DNA of 13,429 nucleotides from Gracilaria caudata (lineage: Eukaryota; Rhodophyta; Florideophyceae; Gracilariales; Gracilariaceae): contig JASCIV010000723.1 of assembly GCA_030374735.1 (NCBI GenBank), positions 1 to 13,429 on the forward strand, read 5' to 3'. This document shows positions 1 to 8,408 of this stretch, piece by piece. Position 1 is the first letter of the stretch, and every line of letters starts with the position of its first letter. The notes under the pieces are model-generated. The model was not told the DNA's origin, did no database searches, and saw only the letters and a list, made by a program, of their open reading frames with translations. The translations under genes were made by a program, and so were the position numbers.

Positions 1-400
1 CGATCGCTACGCAGCTCAACAGGGAGCCGGGTAACGACTCTATCTGCGAGAGCTCGAACTTGGGTTACACAGACCAACAGAGGTCCGTCAGGCAAAGTAA
101 GTGCTACACTGGAACCTACTGCACTGTTATCAGTTTGGTAGGATCTTCACACTGAGTCTCGACAGTTCGTGAAAGGGCATCGCTACGCCACGTGCACGCG
201 CCGCCAATACTTTTCCACACAAGGGTACGTTGGGGTCGCAGCCGCGCTACACCCGAAACAGATTAGGCACTGAATTCTTGTTCCGCTTCCCGTTTACGGG
301 CGCCAGAATGACCAGAGAATGAGGCACGCATCTACCGGCGTCCCGTGCGTATTCTTGCAACTCCTCGCCGCCAATGTTGACCACCTTTTCTCCCTCAGCC
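1..400. other. No gene recognised
   Basis: No open frame here resembles a known protein, and I see no RNA gene or repeat. The last part is the presumed 5' flank of the F-box gene. A pyrimidine-rich stretch ending in CAG at about 389-398, just before the ATG at 401, could be a splice acceptor, so a 5' exon or UTR may lie in this stretch. Confidence 0.4.
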
Positions 401-2042
401 ATGTCGACGGCACCCTTCACCATTCCAAGTGCCCAAACCTCGGCTGCAAAACGCCCGACCATTGTGCGGCTACACTCGCTTCCAAAGGACACGTTGATGA
501 AAATCGTGCAATACTTGATGCCCCAAGAAACACACGTCCGAAACATGGATCGGACACCAAATCATTCAGCGCGTGTTGCTGTTCGCCTGCGTGTCCCGCT
601 CGTGTTGTCAAGCCGTTTTGGGTGTGTTTGACGTGTACGAAGACGTCTTCTTCGTCAATGGCGTTTACAGATACATTCATGAACCCCGTGTTTCGCAGCC
701 GACCCATTCCAACCAGCACGGTCATGGTCACAGTGGTGCTTCTGATGCTCTTTTGTATCGAGCGGCTGCTCTTACCTTCTCCGTGCTGTGCTCAAACTGC
801 CCCTGTCATGAACCGATCCTCCTGTGGTCTGAGCACATGGTCAGGCATCACAGTCGCTGCTGCTGTCGTTCTACGTCGTTGTACATCTTGGGTTTGTTAA
901 AGTTCGACTGCAAATCGCTGTCCATCGGCCTCCATTCACAGGGGTGTGCGATTCGCAGCTGGGGGTATATGCACCTCAATTTGTGCGAGTACAGCACATG
1001 TCTCGTGAAGGCTGAGGTCTTCGTGCTGAGGAGACGAGCCGTGCAATCCTTACAGATTCTGAGACTGTCGCTGTATCCGCATCATATCGTGTCCAACATG
1101 CTGGAGAAACTGCTTGAATCCTGCCAATCTACGCTTACAACTCTGATCATAACCGATACCTGGTCGCCTGTGATGCTGGCGCTCCGCAATGCTGCACGCA
1201 AATTACGTCGCTTACGTACGTTAGAAATCCACACCGATCTGTCTGAGAGCGTGTTAAGGACCAGGTTGCACAATTTGTTCTCTGCTCTGGTAGCGGGCAA
1301 TGTGCGGATGCAGACGCTGTCGCTTTCTCATCGCCATAACCTTCCAAACATTTCGTTCGCCATGCTACCGAGCTCGCTAACTCGGATGTACTTCTCAAGC
1401 AAGTTTTTCACCCTTCCGAAACAGCTCAACAGCGCGTCGCTGCAAGTGCTACACATCCGTAGCGACCGATTTCAGGTTTCGGAACTGCTGCGTCTGCCCA
1501 AGTGCAGCAAGCTGCCACACCTGGAGGAGATTCGTATCCACTACGAAACGGCACAGTTCAAAAATCCGCCTCGGGAACTGATCCCAGAAGAGCACGAAAT
1601 TCTGAGCAGAGTTTGTCACATGCATGCAGCATTCCGCACGGGATCGTTCCGGCTGGCTGTGGGCGAGCTGCTCGATCGAGAGGCCATGCTGACTTACAAC
1701 ACGATGTTTTCGCATCTCAGAGAACTCAGTGCGTCGTTCTATCTCCGCCGTGCGCGTCAGTTCGCGTCATATCTGTCCGCGCTGCCACACTTGACGATGC
1801 TGCGTCTCTTCACCGCAATCGCTACCAACCAAGGGCTGTCGTTCAGTGCACGCCAGATGGAACAAAGCAGCCACCTCATCGACGCACTGCGCCGTTCACG
1901 CGCACCGCTGCGCTCGTTGCGGCTCAACGGGGTGTACAGCACGAAGGAGACTTACAGTGAGATGATGCACACGTTCCGTGAGAGCCTGGAGCGACTGGAG
2001 ATGATCGTCAGAACTTGGACAGACCACTGGACCGGTGCTTAA
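401..2042 (+). CDS. F-box protein with degenerate leucine-rich repeats
   Basis: Likely a substrate adaptor of an SCF-type ubiquitin ligase; this is inferred from domain layout alone. The N-terminus (frame of ATG 401; an in-frame ATG at 374 is the alternative) carries the first half of an F-box, LHSLPKDTLMKIVQYLMPQE. The second half, RVLLFACVSRSCCQAVL, lies in another frame beginning at about 570. From about 1040 to 1990 there are irregular leucine-rich segments such as LRTLEIHTDL, LQVLHIRSDRF, LPHLEEIRIHY, LPHLTMLRLF and LRSLRLNGVY, as in F-box/LRR proteins. The stop is TAA at 2040-2042. The frame change between the F-box halves is explained by removing 536-569 (GT...AG, 34 nt) or by a one-base indel. 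The gene seems richer in G+C than the transposon DNA to its right, so it is probably a host gene. The family call is fair; the exact start and the break are uncertain. Confidence 0.6.
536..569 (+). other. Candidate tiny intron or frame break in the F-box
   Basis: This 34-nt stretch starts GTCCG and ends ATTCAG. Taking it out joins the two F-box halves in phase 0 and gives a normally spaced F-box. The donor is weak and 34 nt is short for an intron, so a one-base indel or assembly error is the alternative. Confidence 0.35.
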
Positions 2043-2221
2043 CACGTGGCCGGACTTGCTGCTACTGAACCACCACTAGACCAGGAGTCACCGCAACGAG
2101 CGGAGTGCTCTCTTTTGGCCTGCCCGACAGGTACCACAGCACAAGCTCCGGCCGGTGGTCTTCCTGGCGCGTGACAGCCTTACGCGTTAGACCAACAGTT
2201 CTATTCTTTATTTGGCACTCA
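2043..2221. other. Convergent intergenic region
   Basis: This lies between the stop of the F-box gene (+) and the apparent stop of the minus-strand gene. No gene is recognised. A perfect 7-bp stem with a 4-base loop follows immediately at 2223-2240. If the two genes to the right form a DNA transposon, its left end should lie here or a little to either side. Confidence 0.4.
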
Positions 2222-2222
2222 C

Positions 2223-2240
2223 TAGGTGGCTGACCACCTA
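2223..2240. repeat. Short perfect hairpin next to CACTA
   Basis: TAGGTGG-CTGA-CCACCTA forms a 7-bp stem with a 4-base loop. The bases at 2220-2224 read CACTA, the terminal motif of CACTA transposons. The candidate stop of the minus-strand gene (2224-2222) overlaps it, which argues against a true transposon end. The matching right end is not in the window. Confidence 0.3.
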
Positions 2241-2568
2241 AGACGAAGCAAACATGTATCACTCAAGAAGACAAACATGTTTATTGGCAGACACAACCTA
2301 TTGCCGAAAGCATCGCAAAAATATGTCAGGCCATCATCGCTTTTCTCACTTGGATCTCTTCCTTGCCTTTTGCATATGCTTTGCAAGTTTTTCATTGACA
2401 CAGAAACCCAATACGATGTTTTCTTTGAGTACAACAAGTGCAACTTTCTAAGGGGTTCAAACGACTCTCCCAATGCAGATACGCGTAATGTAGCCAAGTC
2501 AGACAGTATGCACTCGGTAACAGCCATGTTGTAATCCTCACAAGGATACAAACGTATTGAACCCCATC

Positions 2569-2627
2569 CTGTACGTCACATTGTACATTGCCTCAAGTAA
2601 CGATTATGTTGCCTTAAGTTCCTTCAC
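2569..2627 (-). other. Candidate last intron (59 nt) in the minus-strand gene
   Basis: The donor GTGAAG begins at 2627 and the acceptor GTACAG ends at 2569. Phase-1 splicing bypasses the TAA at 2616-2614 and joins a ~115-codon open stretch ending at 2222. The donor is only moderate. Confidence 0.45.
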
Positions 2628-3210
2628 TGCCATATTCTGAACGCATTTGATACGACGTAGACAAAGAAAAAGGTGGACAAAAGGTATCAAATGCAACTGC
2701 AGTACCAGTCTCGCCAACAATTTCTTTGTCAGAAACACAAAGATCGTTCCACGTCAAAGTAGTTGCCGCTGGATATCTGAAAGATTTTTGTGCAGCCACC
2801 ATTCTTTCTTCACAGTACTTCTCTTCGTGAACTTGTAGCCATGGGTAAACCTCTTTTCCTACGGTGTGTAAAGTAAGAGAAGAGGATAAAAGAGTGCGGA
2901 CACTATCCGGACACAGTGCTTTGCTCACTGAGGTTCCAACAGGACCTACTGGTTGTGGAAGGTTCAGTTGCTTTTGCAGCGTTGGTGATCATCGAAAATC
3001 GCTTTCTTCGTAGCAGTTCTGAACTGTTCGGAACAAATGCAAACACTGTTTGAGATAAGCGAATTTATGACTCGATCCGTTCGCAGGCTTCTCCTGCACT
3101 CCCAGTAAACAAAGCACTTCAATATCTGTAACGGAACGCTGCGTGTTGTTTTCAGGATTTTGAACAGTGACTCGAGCTGCGAGAGCAGCCCCAAGAAGCT
3201 TGGAGTACAG

Positions 3211-3285
3211 CTGTGAGAAGAGAGAACAGTGAACAAACGAAGTTAGTTCTGGTTAGAATTAAATTGATTCAGAACTTCTGCGTAC
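3211..3285 (-). other. Intron (75 nt) in the minus-strand gene
   Basis: The donor AAAAG|GTACG and the acceptor TCTTCTCACAG|CTG, with a long pyrimidine tract, are clear. Splicing is phase 0 and opens a further 73 codons to the TGA at 2991-2989. Reading through instead meets a stop within a few codons. Confidence 0.7.
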
Positions 3286-4857
3286 CTTTTCTAAAACGTA
3301 AGTCTTTGCGTAGATTTGTATAGGTTCTGTCTCATCTGTCCCGAGAAAACTTTGATGCCCTCCATGCATTTGCGGAACATATTCCTTGAGCGGAGAAAGT
3401 ATTGCCTGCAGCTCTAGGGTTGTAAAGGCCTTGGACATTTCACCATAAGCATTACGCTGTCGCCGGCCCGCCATTTCCAAGAACACAATCTCTACAGCCG
3501 TAATGGGTTCCGCAAACAGATCACCCTCCCAAAAACCCTGCTTTCCTCTAAGATGACTCTCATCTTGTATGAACTTCATAATTGACAAGCAATATATATT
3601 CTGCAGTTCCGCCTTCTTTGAATGAGCATGACGTCTGAGAAACGCTTCTAGGCCGGGAATCTTTGAGAAAAAGACCGCATACATTCGCTTACTTACCTCA
3701 TCTTCGAACAATGCGGTTGTCTTTCACAGCCGTGCCCGCATGGGCGTAATCTCTAGCTTTAGCATTCCACGACGCTGAGCTCGAACCATATCCGCCTCCA
3801 ATCCAATCTACTGTATCCGTGATCCACAGGTGAGTACAAAAAACCTGTCAACTAACACCACAGGGTCCAACCCGCGGCTTTTGGTGCACTCACGATCAGC
3901 AGCTAGAGCGGACTTTATGAGCTCACACACGTAGCGTCGACATTCGGCAGGTGGGTACATGAGCGGCATATGAAAATAACCAAGGGCCGCAGATGCCTTT
4001 AGAAAACGTTCAACGTTACAGAGCTCCTTCGCGAGGAGTAAGTAGTCTTCACAGATTTCTGGGCTAGCTTTGTCTGGCATCAACCTTCGAGTAACCTCTA
4101 ATGAGTTTCGTTCAATTCTTTCAAGGACACGAATCATGGCTTTGCCGTCCTGCTCTATGTGCTCCAAAAATGAAAAGACCTTCTCCAGAAGCGTGTTCTG
4201 TCTCTCTTGCTGCATGGTGAAAGCCACCAAGTTTGCGCTACATTCTTCTGAAGCAAAAAGATTGCCTCTTTTGGTGAACGGCCTGGAAACTACCGCTCTT
4301 CGTTGGCCTCTCTGTCGCGGTGTTCCTACGTTTTCGGCTTGTGCTAATCTTCGTTCCATTTGAGGTCTTGTTGATATTGGGGGCGGTTGTGGGGTTGGTG
4401 GGATATTCGAAGCCATAGTGGCAGCCGGTATTTGACCCTGATGTCGTTGTGCAGGAAACGCGACACTGCTATTTCCCCGAGGTTGCGGGTCCGGTAACAA
4501 AACGTTGGGAATAGCCATAGAATAGCCAGAGGATTGTGATAGAGGCAGAGATGTGCTCGTCCTTCGACGTGTCCTTGGAGGATGCTGTGCTTCTCTTGAA
4601 TAGTCCATAGGTTGCGTTTGAACTCTTGTGTATCCTGACAAGGGCATGCTTTGAGAACTAGAATGACCAGCAAAATGTTGTGGAGTTAACACCGATTCCT
4701 GCTCTGCCTGAAAGGAGGTTGTTGGACGAAGTCTCTCTGTCAGGGATCCGGGTAAACGTGGTTGCGTCTCTGTCCGCTCCCGCTCGATTTGGGGCATATC
4801 AGAATCCTGGATACGATCACCTGTCGGCTGGGAGTACATGATGCGGTAAATAGATGT

Positions 4858-4943
4858 CTGTGTTAGGAGAGGAACGGAGAAGATGAGACATACGGCAAAA
4901 TGCACACGAAGTTGAGCGCCTGGTGAATTACGCAAGGACTTAC
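4858..4943 (-). other. Candidate 5' UTR intron (86 nt)
   Basis: The donor GTAAGT begins at 4943. A pyrimidine-rich stretch leads to CTAAC, a good branch site, and the acceptor ACAG ends at 4858. The downstream ATG at 4839 lies 18 nt into the next exon. An ATG at 4948 in the upstream exon would enter a different, short frame. Confidence 0.5.
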
Positions 4944-4948
4944 TCCAT

Positions 4949-5437
4949 GTTGTACTTAATGGGAAACAAGTTGCATGGGAAAGAACCGGATCGATACTAG
5001 TCAGCTAGTAACACAGTTGAGTGCCCCAAATGGAAATGAGAGGCATAAGGTCACAGGAGGCAGCGCCACACGAAGATAAATTGGGCTCCCATTTCAGATC
5101 CATCTACATGAGACCTTGGAATGATGGTCTCCGTGAGGCGAATCATTTCAACGTCCGAAGAAATTGGGGACAGGCTCGTGCGGTGTAGTCGCTCGAGACC
5201 TGATCAGTCGGAAAATACGGTGGGTGAGGTCGTCGGCGCCCTGAAATACGGCCTCTGCTGTCCCGGCTTTTTGCTCTTGAATATTATTTTTAAGTTCCTG
5301 TTGAAAAGGAAGGGCCTTGAATCATTGTATCCATGTCCGTGTTTTCGTTAAGCAGCGTTTCGCAACACCGTTATACATCCGCGCAGCTCGATTCCATACA
5401 GATTAGTGAGCTAAAGAGGTCGAAGGACTTGTTCAGG
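4949..5437. promoter_or_regulatory. Divergent upstream region shared by two genes
   Basis: The region between the putative first exon of the minus-strand gene and the transposase ATG at 5438 has no recognisable gene. By position it should hold the promoters of both, perhaps a shared bidirectional one. I can point to no specific core promoter motif. Short open frames here (for example 5121-5351 +) resemble nothing known. Confidence 0.35.
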
Positions 5438-6296
5438 ATGCAACATTCACGTGTCGCAAGGTCTCACACCTGTTAGTTATGTGGGAAGACTTTTCGTAAC
5501 CATCTCCGCCTTCTTGAACATGAAAACTACTGCGATTACCGAGATACGGAACACCAGAAACACATATCCCAGGAGGGCGAAGCATCAAACCTGCAGGGAA
5601 TCTTTCGTCATGATACTGGCATATCAGCATCATCCGCGAGGCAAGCAACTTTGGAAGCAATCCAAGCCTCAGATCCGCCGTTTGTGACAGCTGGACCAAC
5701 CGGATTACGTTTCCAAGCCTTCCCTCTTTTCCTGAATTCCATCAATCGGATGGTAGCGACTGCAACGATTCCGGATATAGTCACAACTCTTCCATCGATT
5801 TACAGCATCTTTTGCCTTCACACAGCAGGGAAGCAGACATCGCCTGGGAACCTCGTTTCCAAAGCCCAATGGACATCTCTGCAGACCCATATCAATTCTT
5901 TATAATAAATTATGTTTTCGTGACAAGATCAAATCGATTTCCACGAATGTGGAGAGACCACAAGATAGAACCAGATACTTTTCACGACAGCTGAAACCAC
6001 TGTTGGAGATATGTCTACTGCGCCGATACTCTGTAAGAGAAATTGAAGAGTGTTATGCACAGAACAGAAGGACATTGCAAACATTTCTTGACGATCATCA
6101 GGAGATAGACGCAGTTCCGGACCTGTTCACTGTCTTTGAGAGTGGGCGAGAGTTTTCTAAGCGAGTTCTATTGGAACGCGATTTGATCCTGAAGGAGCAG
6201 GGATGGCACACAGCTGATATTACTATTTGCGGACAAAGTCAAGTTGGGTCCTTTATTCCCATACAGATTGCACTACAATCTTTGGTAAACCGCTTT

Positions 6297-6311
6297 GGGG
6301 GGGGGGGGGGG
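6297..6311 (+). repeat. Run of 15 G with a frame switch
   Basis: Fifteen consecutive G, then T and four more G. The transposase frame before the run differs from the frame after it; a run of 13 or 16 G would make the frame continuous. Such a run is prone to replication slippage and to sequencing error. Confidence 0.8.
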
Positions 6312-6544
6312 TGGGGAACTTGAAATCGTTCAAAGCGGAATTTGCAGAAGATAGAAAACGGCTCTTCTCACATCAAGAAAATTGTGACATGGTGAGAATA
6401 GCTTCTGACGGCCCTAGCAACGGTTTTCCCTTTGTCTTTTTCTCATTGTACTGTGACGGAACGTTGGTTGCACGATCCGGCGCAGTTGAAAGTTTCATAA
6501 TTAGAATTCGTATTGACAACATTGAAGGGGGAACTGCTAGCTGG

Positions 6545-6549
6545 TATGA
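6545..6549. repeat. Copia target-site duplication, left copy (TATGA)
   Basis: TATGA here directly precedes the left LTR, and TATGA recurs directly after the right LTR at 12218-12222. Five base pairs is the usual copia duplication length. Confidence 0.85.
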
Positions 6550-6806
6550 ACTTACGGTTATCACACCTTGAATCACACTTTTTACTTCATCTGCGAACAG
6601 CAGAGCCTTAAGTAGGGAGAGTTCTCAGAAGAAAGATACTGAGTAATTTAGCTGGCGTGTCTGAAATAACATATCTCTCGAAAGAACCAGTTTTCTTACA
6701 AGTATCATGCAAAGATATTTTTCACGTAGACCCCAATTCACCAAAAGTGATAGAACGTACGATAGATGTAATTGGCAAACACATGGAGTCATCACAACCA
6801 TTAACA
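6550..6806 (-). repeat. Copia 3' LTR (257 bp)
   Basis: Direct repeat of 11961-12217 with about 11 differences, nine of them transitions. It begins TGTTAATGG and ends CCGTAAGT on the element strand. The last 8 bases differ between the LTRs at one position. Confidence 0.9.
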
Positions 6807-6822
6807 CTCCCTCTCGTTCTTT
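6807..6822 (-). promoter_or_regulatory. Copia polypurine tract
   Basis: AAAGAACGAGAGGGAG on the minus strand, 15 purines in 16, ends exactly at the first base of the 3' LTR. It is the expected plus-strand primer site. Confidence 0.8.
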
Positions 6823-6835
6823 ACAACATTAGCAG

Positions 6836-7479
6836 TCACAAATCCCATGTTACGACAATGACGACGGTGAACACCATTTGACAACCCTTGGTCATCAGAT
6901 CAGCAATCATCGAAGAAGTCGGTGTATACTTCAAAATCATATCGTTCTTTGGCACATGATCGCGCACAAGATGGTAGCGAATATTAATATGCTTAGTTCG
7001 TTCACTGCAAATGTGTTCACTCGATAGACTTAAACTTCCCTGGTTGTCACCAAAGATTGTGACACCTGTTCCATTTCCACGCCAAGATCGTCCAATAACT
7101 GCTGAAACCACAAAGCGTCTCGAACGGCATAGGACAGTGCAATGTACTCTGCTTCTACTGTAGACTGAGCTACAACAGTTTGCTTCTTCGAACGCCAAGC
7201 CACGCAGGCACCCGAAAACAAGAATAAAATGCCACTCGTGGACTTGCGGTCCACCGTACAAGCAGCAAAATCTGCATCAGATTATCCTACCAATGCACCA
7301 TCCGTCTTCCGATATGTCAATCCCATGAATCTAGTCCCCTCCATGTATCGCAAGACCCGTTTAGCTGCTTTCCAATGCTCATTAGTGTACCTATCGAGAA
7401 AGCGAGAAAGGTAACCAACTGCATATGAGATATCAGGGCGGCATGTGTTGGATAAATGGAGCAAGATTCCAACTAGTTC
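6836..7479 (-). pseudogene. pol: Copia Pol, part 3: end of RT and RNase H
   Basis: This resumes Pol after the nested element with LVGILLHLSNTCRPDISYAV, the usual segment between RT and RNase H. A TAA (7281-7279) replaces the Tyr expected in the motif GYSDADFA; SDADFA and DRKSTSG follow in the same frame. Next come SKKQTVVAQSTVEAEYIAL, with the catalytic Glu, and then a frame change near 7070. The other frame continues with FGDNQGSL, RTKHINIRYHLVRD and SMIADLMTKG, the conserved RNase H end, and stops at 6838-6836. The stop plus the frame change mean RNase H is not made intact in this copy. Confidence 0.88.
7475..7479. repeat. Nested element target duplication, left copy (AGTTC)
   Basis: AGTTC directly precedes the TG of the left LTR and recurs at 8404-8408 directly after the CA of the right LTR. 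Confidence 0.88.
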
Positions 7480-7692
7480 TGTAATAGAGTGGCACCCGTC
7501 CAGGTAATGGACATGAAACCTACGCACCCGTTAATGGTTACAGACACCATAGTGCCTGAAGTAGTATAAGTAGACATCCCTCTAGAGATGTGCTACACTC
7601 TAGTCTAGGTATCGGCAGTGTCACTGCAGCTCTGAACTGTCGGCCAAAGGTAAACATGTTGTACCAACCTCTCTCCCTTCCATTCTCTTACA
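7480..7692 (+). repeat. TRIM left (5') LTR, 213 bp
   Basis: Begins TGTAATAG and ends TCTTACA, giving the short terminal inverted repeat TGTAA/TTACA. It is identical to 8191-8403 except for one T/C difference near the end. The TAGTATAAGTAG segment around 7560-7571 is a possible TATA-type core. Confidence 0.92.
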
Positions 7693-7694
7693 TT

Positions 7695-7702
7695 TGGTAG
7701 CA
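7695..7702 (+). promoter_or_regulatory. Candidate TRIM primer-binding site
   Basis: TGGTAGCA lies two bases after the left LTR and is complementary to the 3' end UGCUACCA of initiator tRNA-Met. The match is only 8 nt, because the next base does not pair; this is short but in the correct place. Confidence 0.6.
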
Positions 7703-7830
7703 TCTAACGGTTCCGACCCAGCGCGGCTGAGTTATGGACAACGATATATTTGAATACTCATCGTTCTTTGGTAGCAAATGCACACGTACTCGTGCTGAAG
7801 GGTCAAGGACATGGACGTCAAGGACCTCAG

Positions 7831-8163
7831 ATGAGTATAAAAGAATGTGCTGACACGGAAAGAACAACGATTTTCGAAGACCTGGCCTTGAGCACAACGT
7901 TTCGCGTCGAAAGGTCCTGCTTATCTCTGTCTAACGGAATGTGGCGCAGAAGTACCCACGATTCCCAGGAGGCTCCGAAGAAAAGGACAATTATGATACG
8001 AAAGACACAGGCAGGCAACAAAGAGTTCCGTTCCAAAGAAAAACGAGATAAAACTTATGTGCACGTACTTCACGATATACGAAGAAGAAAAGTAAAGCAC
8101 ATTGAGTTATGGAATGGTTCAAAAGAAGAAAAAGGTTTTTTTAAAGAAGAGTGTAATCGATGA
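7831..8163 (+). other. Open frame inside the TRIM, coding status doubtful
   Basis: An ATG-started frame of 110 codons fills most of the interior and ends just before the PPT. The product would be very basic, Lys/Arg/Glu-rich in its second half, with no zinc knuckle or known domain. TRIM interiors usually do not code. Base composition rich in A and G may by itself keep the frame open. Confidence 0.2.
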
Positions 8164-8176
8164 GGGCATCGATTCT

Positions 8177-8190
8177 AAGAGAAGGGTGAG
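8177..8190 (+). promoter_or_regulatory. TRIM polypurine tract
   Basis: AAGAGAAGGGTGAG, with 13 of 14 purines, ends exactly where the right LTR begins. With the PBS it fixes the element on the plus strand. Confidence 0.7.
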
Positions 8191-8403
8191 TGTAATAGAG
8201 TGGCACCCGTCCAGGTAATGGACATGAAACCTACGCACCCGTTAATGGTTACAGACACCATAGTGCCTGAAGTAGTATAAGTAGACATCCCTCTAGAGAT
8301 GTGCTACACTCTAGTCTAGGTATCGGCAGTGTCACTGCAGCTCTGAACTGTCGGCCAAAGGTAAACATGTTGTACCAACCCCTCTCCCTTCCATTCTCTT
8401 ACA
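8191..8403 (+). repeat. TRIM right (3') LTR, 213 bp
   Basis: Second LTR copy, one base different from the left copy (CCAACCCCTC here against CCAACCTCTC). Confidence 0.92.
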
Positions 8404-8408
8404 AGTTC
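8404..8408. repeat. Nested element target duplication, right copy (AGTTC)
   Basis: Second copy of the 5-bp duplication. Removing the insert plus one copy (929 nt) puts RT and the downstream Pol segment back in one frame through the codons for YRELVGIL. Confidence 0.88.

Larger units (their letters stand above)
2222..4839 (-). pseudogene. Unrecognised multi-exon gene, probably carried by the DNA transposon
   Basis: Function unknown; I recognise no family. Start chosen: ATG 4839, just after a good acceptor at 4858. Proposed coding exons are 4839-3286, 3210-2628 and 2568-2222; the phases (0, then 1) agree and give about 828 codons. The first ~200 residues are rich in Pro, Gln, Ser and Arg and look disordered; the rest is mixed and helical, with no obvious membrane segment. 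Three in-frame stops interrupt it: TAG 3810-3808, TGA 3726-3724 and TGA 2991-2989. An alternative 192-nt intron (3893-3702, strong GTGAGT donor, weak acceptor) would remove the first two in frame; the third has no obvious splice solution. It lies head to head with the transposase, so a second transposon gene (DNA-binding or accessory, as TnpA is in CACTA elements) is the best guess. A host gene is possible. Confidence 0.5.
5438..6549 (+). pseudogene. Plavaka/CACTA-like transposase, 5' part, interrupted by copia
   Basis: N-terminal part of a DNA-transposon transposase, which would bind and cut element ends in the nucleus. From ATG 5438 it encodes a C2HC-type zinc finger (C12-x2-C15-x12-H28-x3-C32, with GKTF after C15), with an in-frame TAG as codon 13 (5474-5476). 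Three frames then overlap as open reading. The coding frame seems to move from the finger frame to a second frame (about 5600-5985), then to a third (about 5988-6296), and back to the first after a run of 15 G. Each step matches a one-base loss; a 71-nt GT...AG intron at about 5920-5990 could explain the second. The final stretch, with VFFSLYCDGTLV, resembles the block around the first catalytic Asp of tnp2/Plavaka-type enzymes. It is cut at TATGA by the copia element and resumes at 12218. Broken copy. Confidence 0.55.
7480..8403 (+). mobile_element. Miniature LTR (TRIM-like) retrotransposon, 924 bp
   Basis: A small non-autonomous LTR element inserted in the copia pol region, opposite in orientation to its host element. 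It has two 213-bp LTRs with TG...CA ends, a 498-bp interior, a PBS after the left LTR, a PPT before the right LTR and a 5-bp target duplication. It encodes no gag, protease, integrase or RT, so its movement would depend on an autonomous partner. Size, LTR length and layout fit the TRIM class known from plants and other eukaryotes. The LTRs differ by a single base by eye, so the insertion is recent. The LTR shows no clear similarity to the surrounding copia LTR; the helper element is unknown. Confidence 0.9.

Noticed and set aside
247..900. Opposing and overlapping open frames around the F-box start (247-546 minus; 319-900 plus)
   Set aside because: They show no domain, are shadows of the F-box coding region and have cysteine-rich, unlikely compositions.
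2964..3236. A separate 90-codon minus-strand gene
   Set aside because: It overlaps the spliced exon 3210-2628 in another frame and covers part of a well-formed intron end; the spliced reading explains the region better.
2989..3726. Reassignment of TGA as a sense codon in this organism
   Set aside because: Several TGAs fall inside coding stretches, but TAG and TAA do so equally (5474, 3810, 7281), all in transposon DNA; decay is simpler.
3829..3836. A perfect-looking plus-strand splice donor, CAG|GTGAG
   Set aside because: There is no plus-strand coding frame here; the region is part of the long minus-strand reading frame, so it is probably chance.
5121..5351. A 76-codon plus-strand frame upstream of the transposase
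   Set aside because: It has no recognisable domain, no link in frame to the zinc-finger start at 5438, and lies in the divergent promoter region.
6552..6806. The duplicated block at 6552-6806 and 11963-12217 as a duplicated piece of a host gene
   Set aside because: It is flanked by TATGA on both outer sides and adjoins a tRNA-complementary PBS on one inner side and a polypurine tract on the other, so it is the LTR pair of the copia element.
7750..8163. A 138-codon frame from a TTG as a TRIM gene
   Set aside because: It has no ATG for the first 27 codons, no domain, and a biased Lys/Arg/Glu composition; TRIM interiors normally lack genes. Kept only as a low-confidence open frame from 7831.
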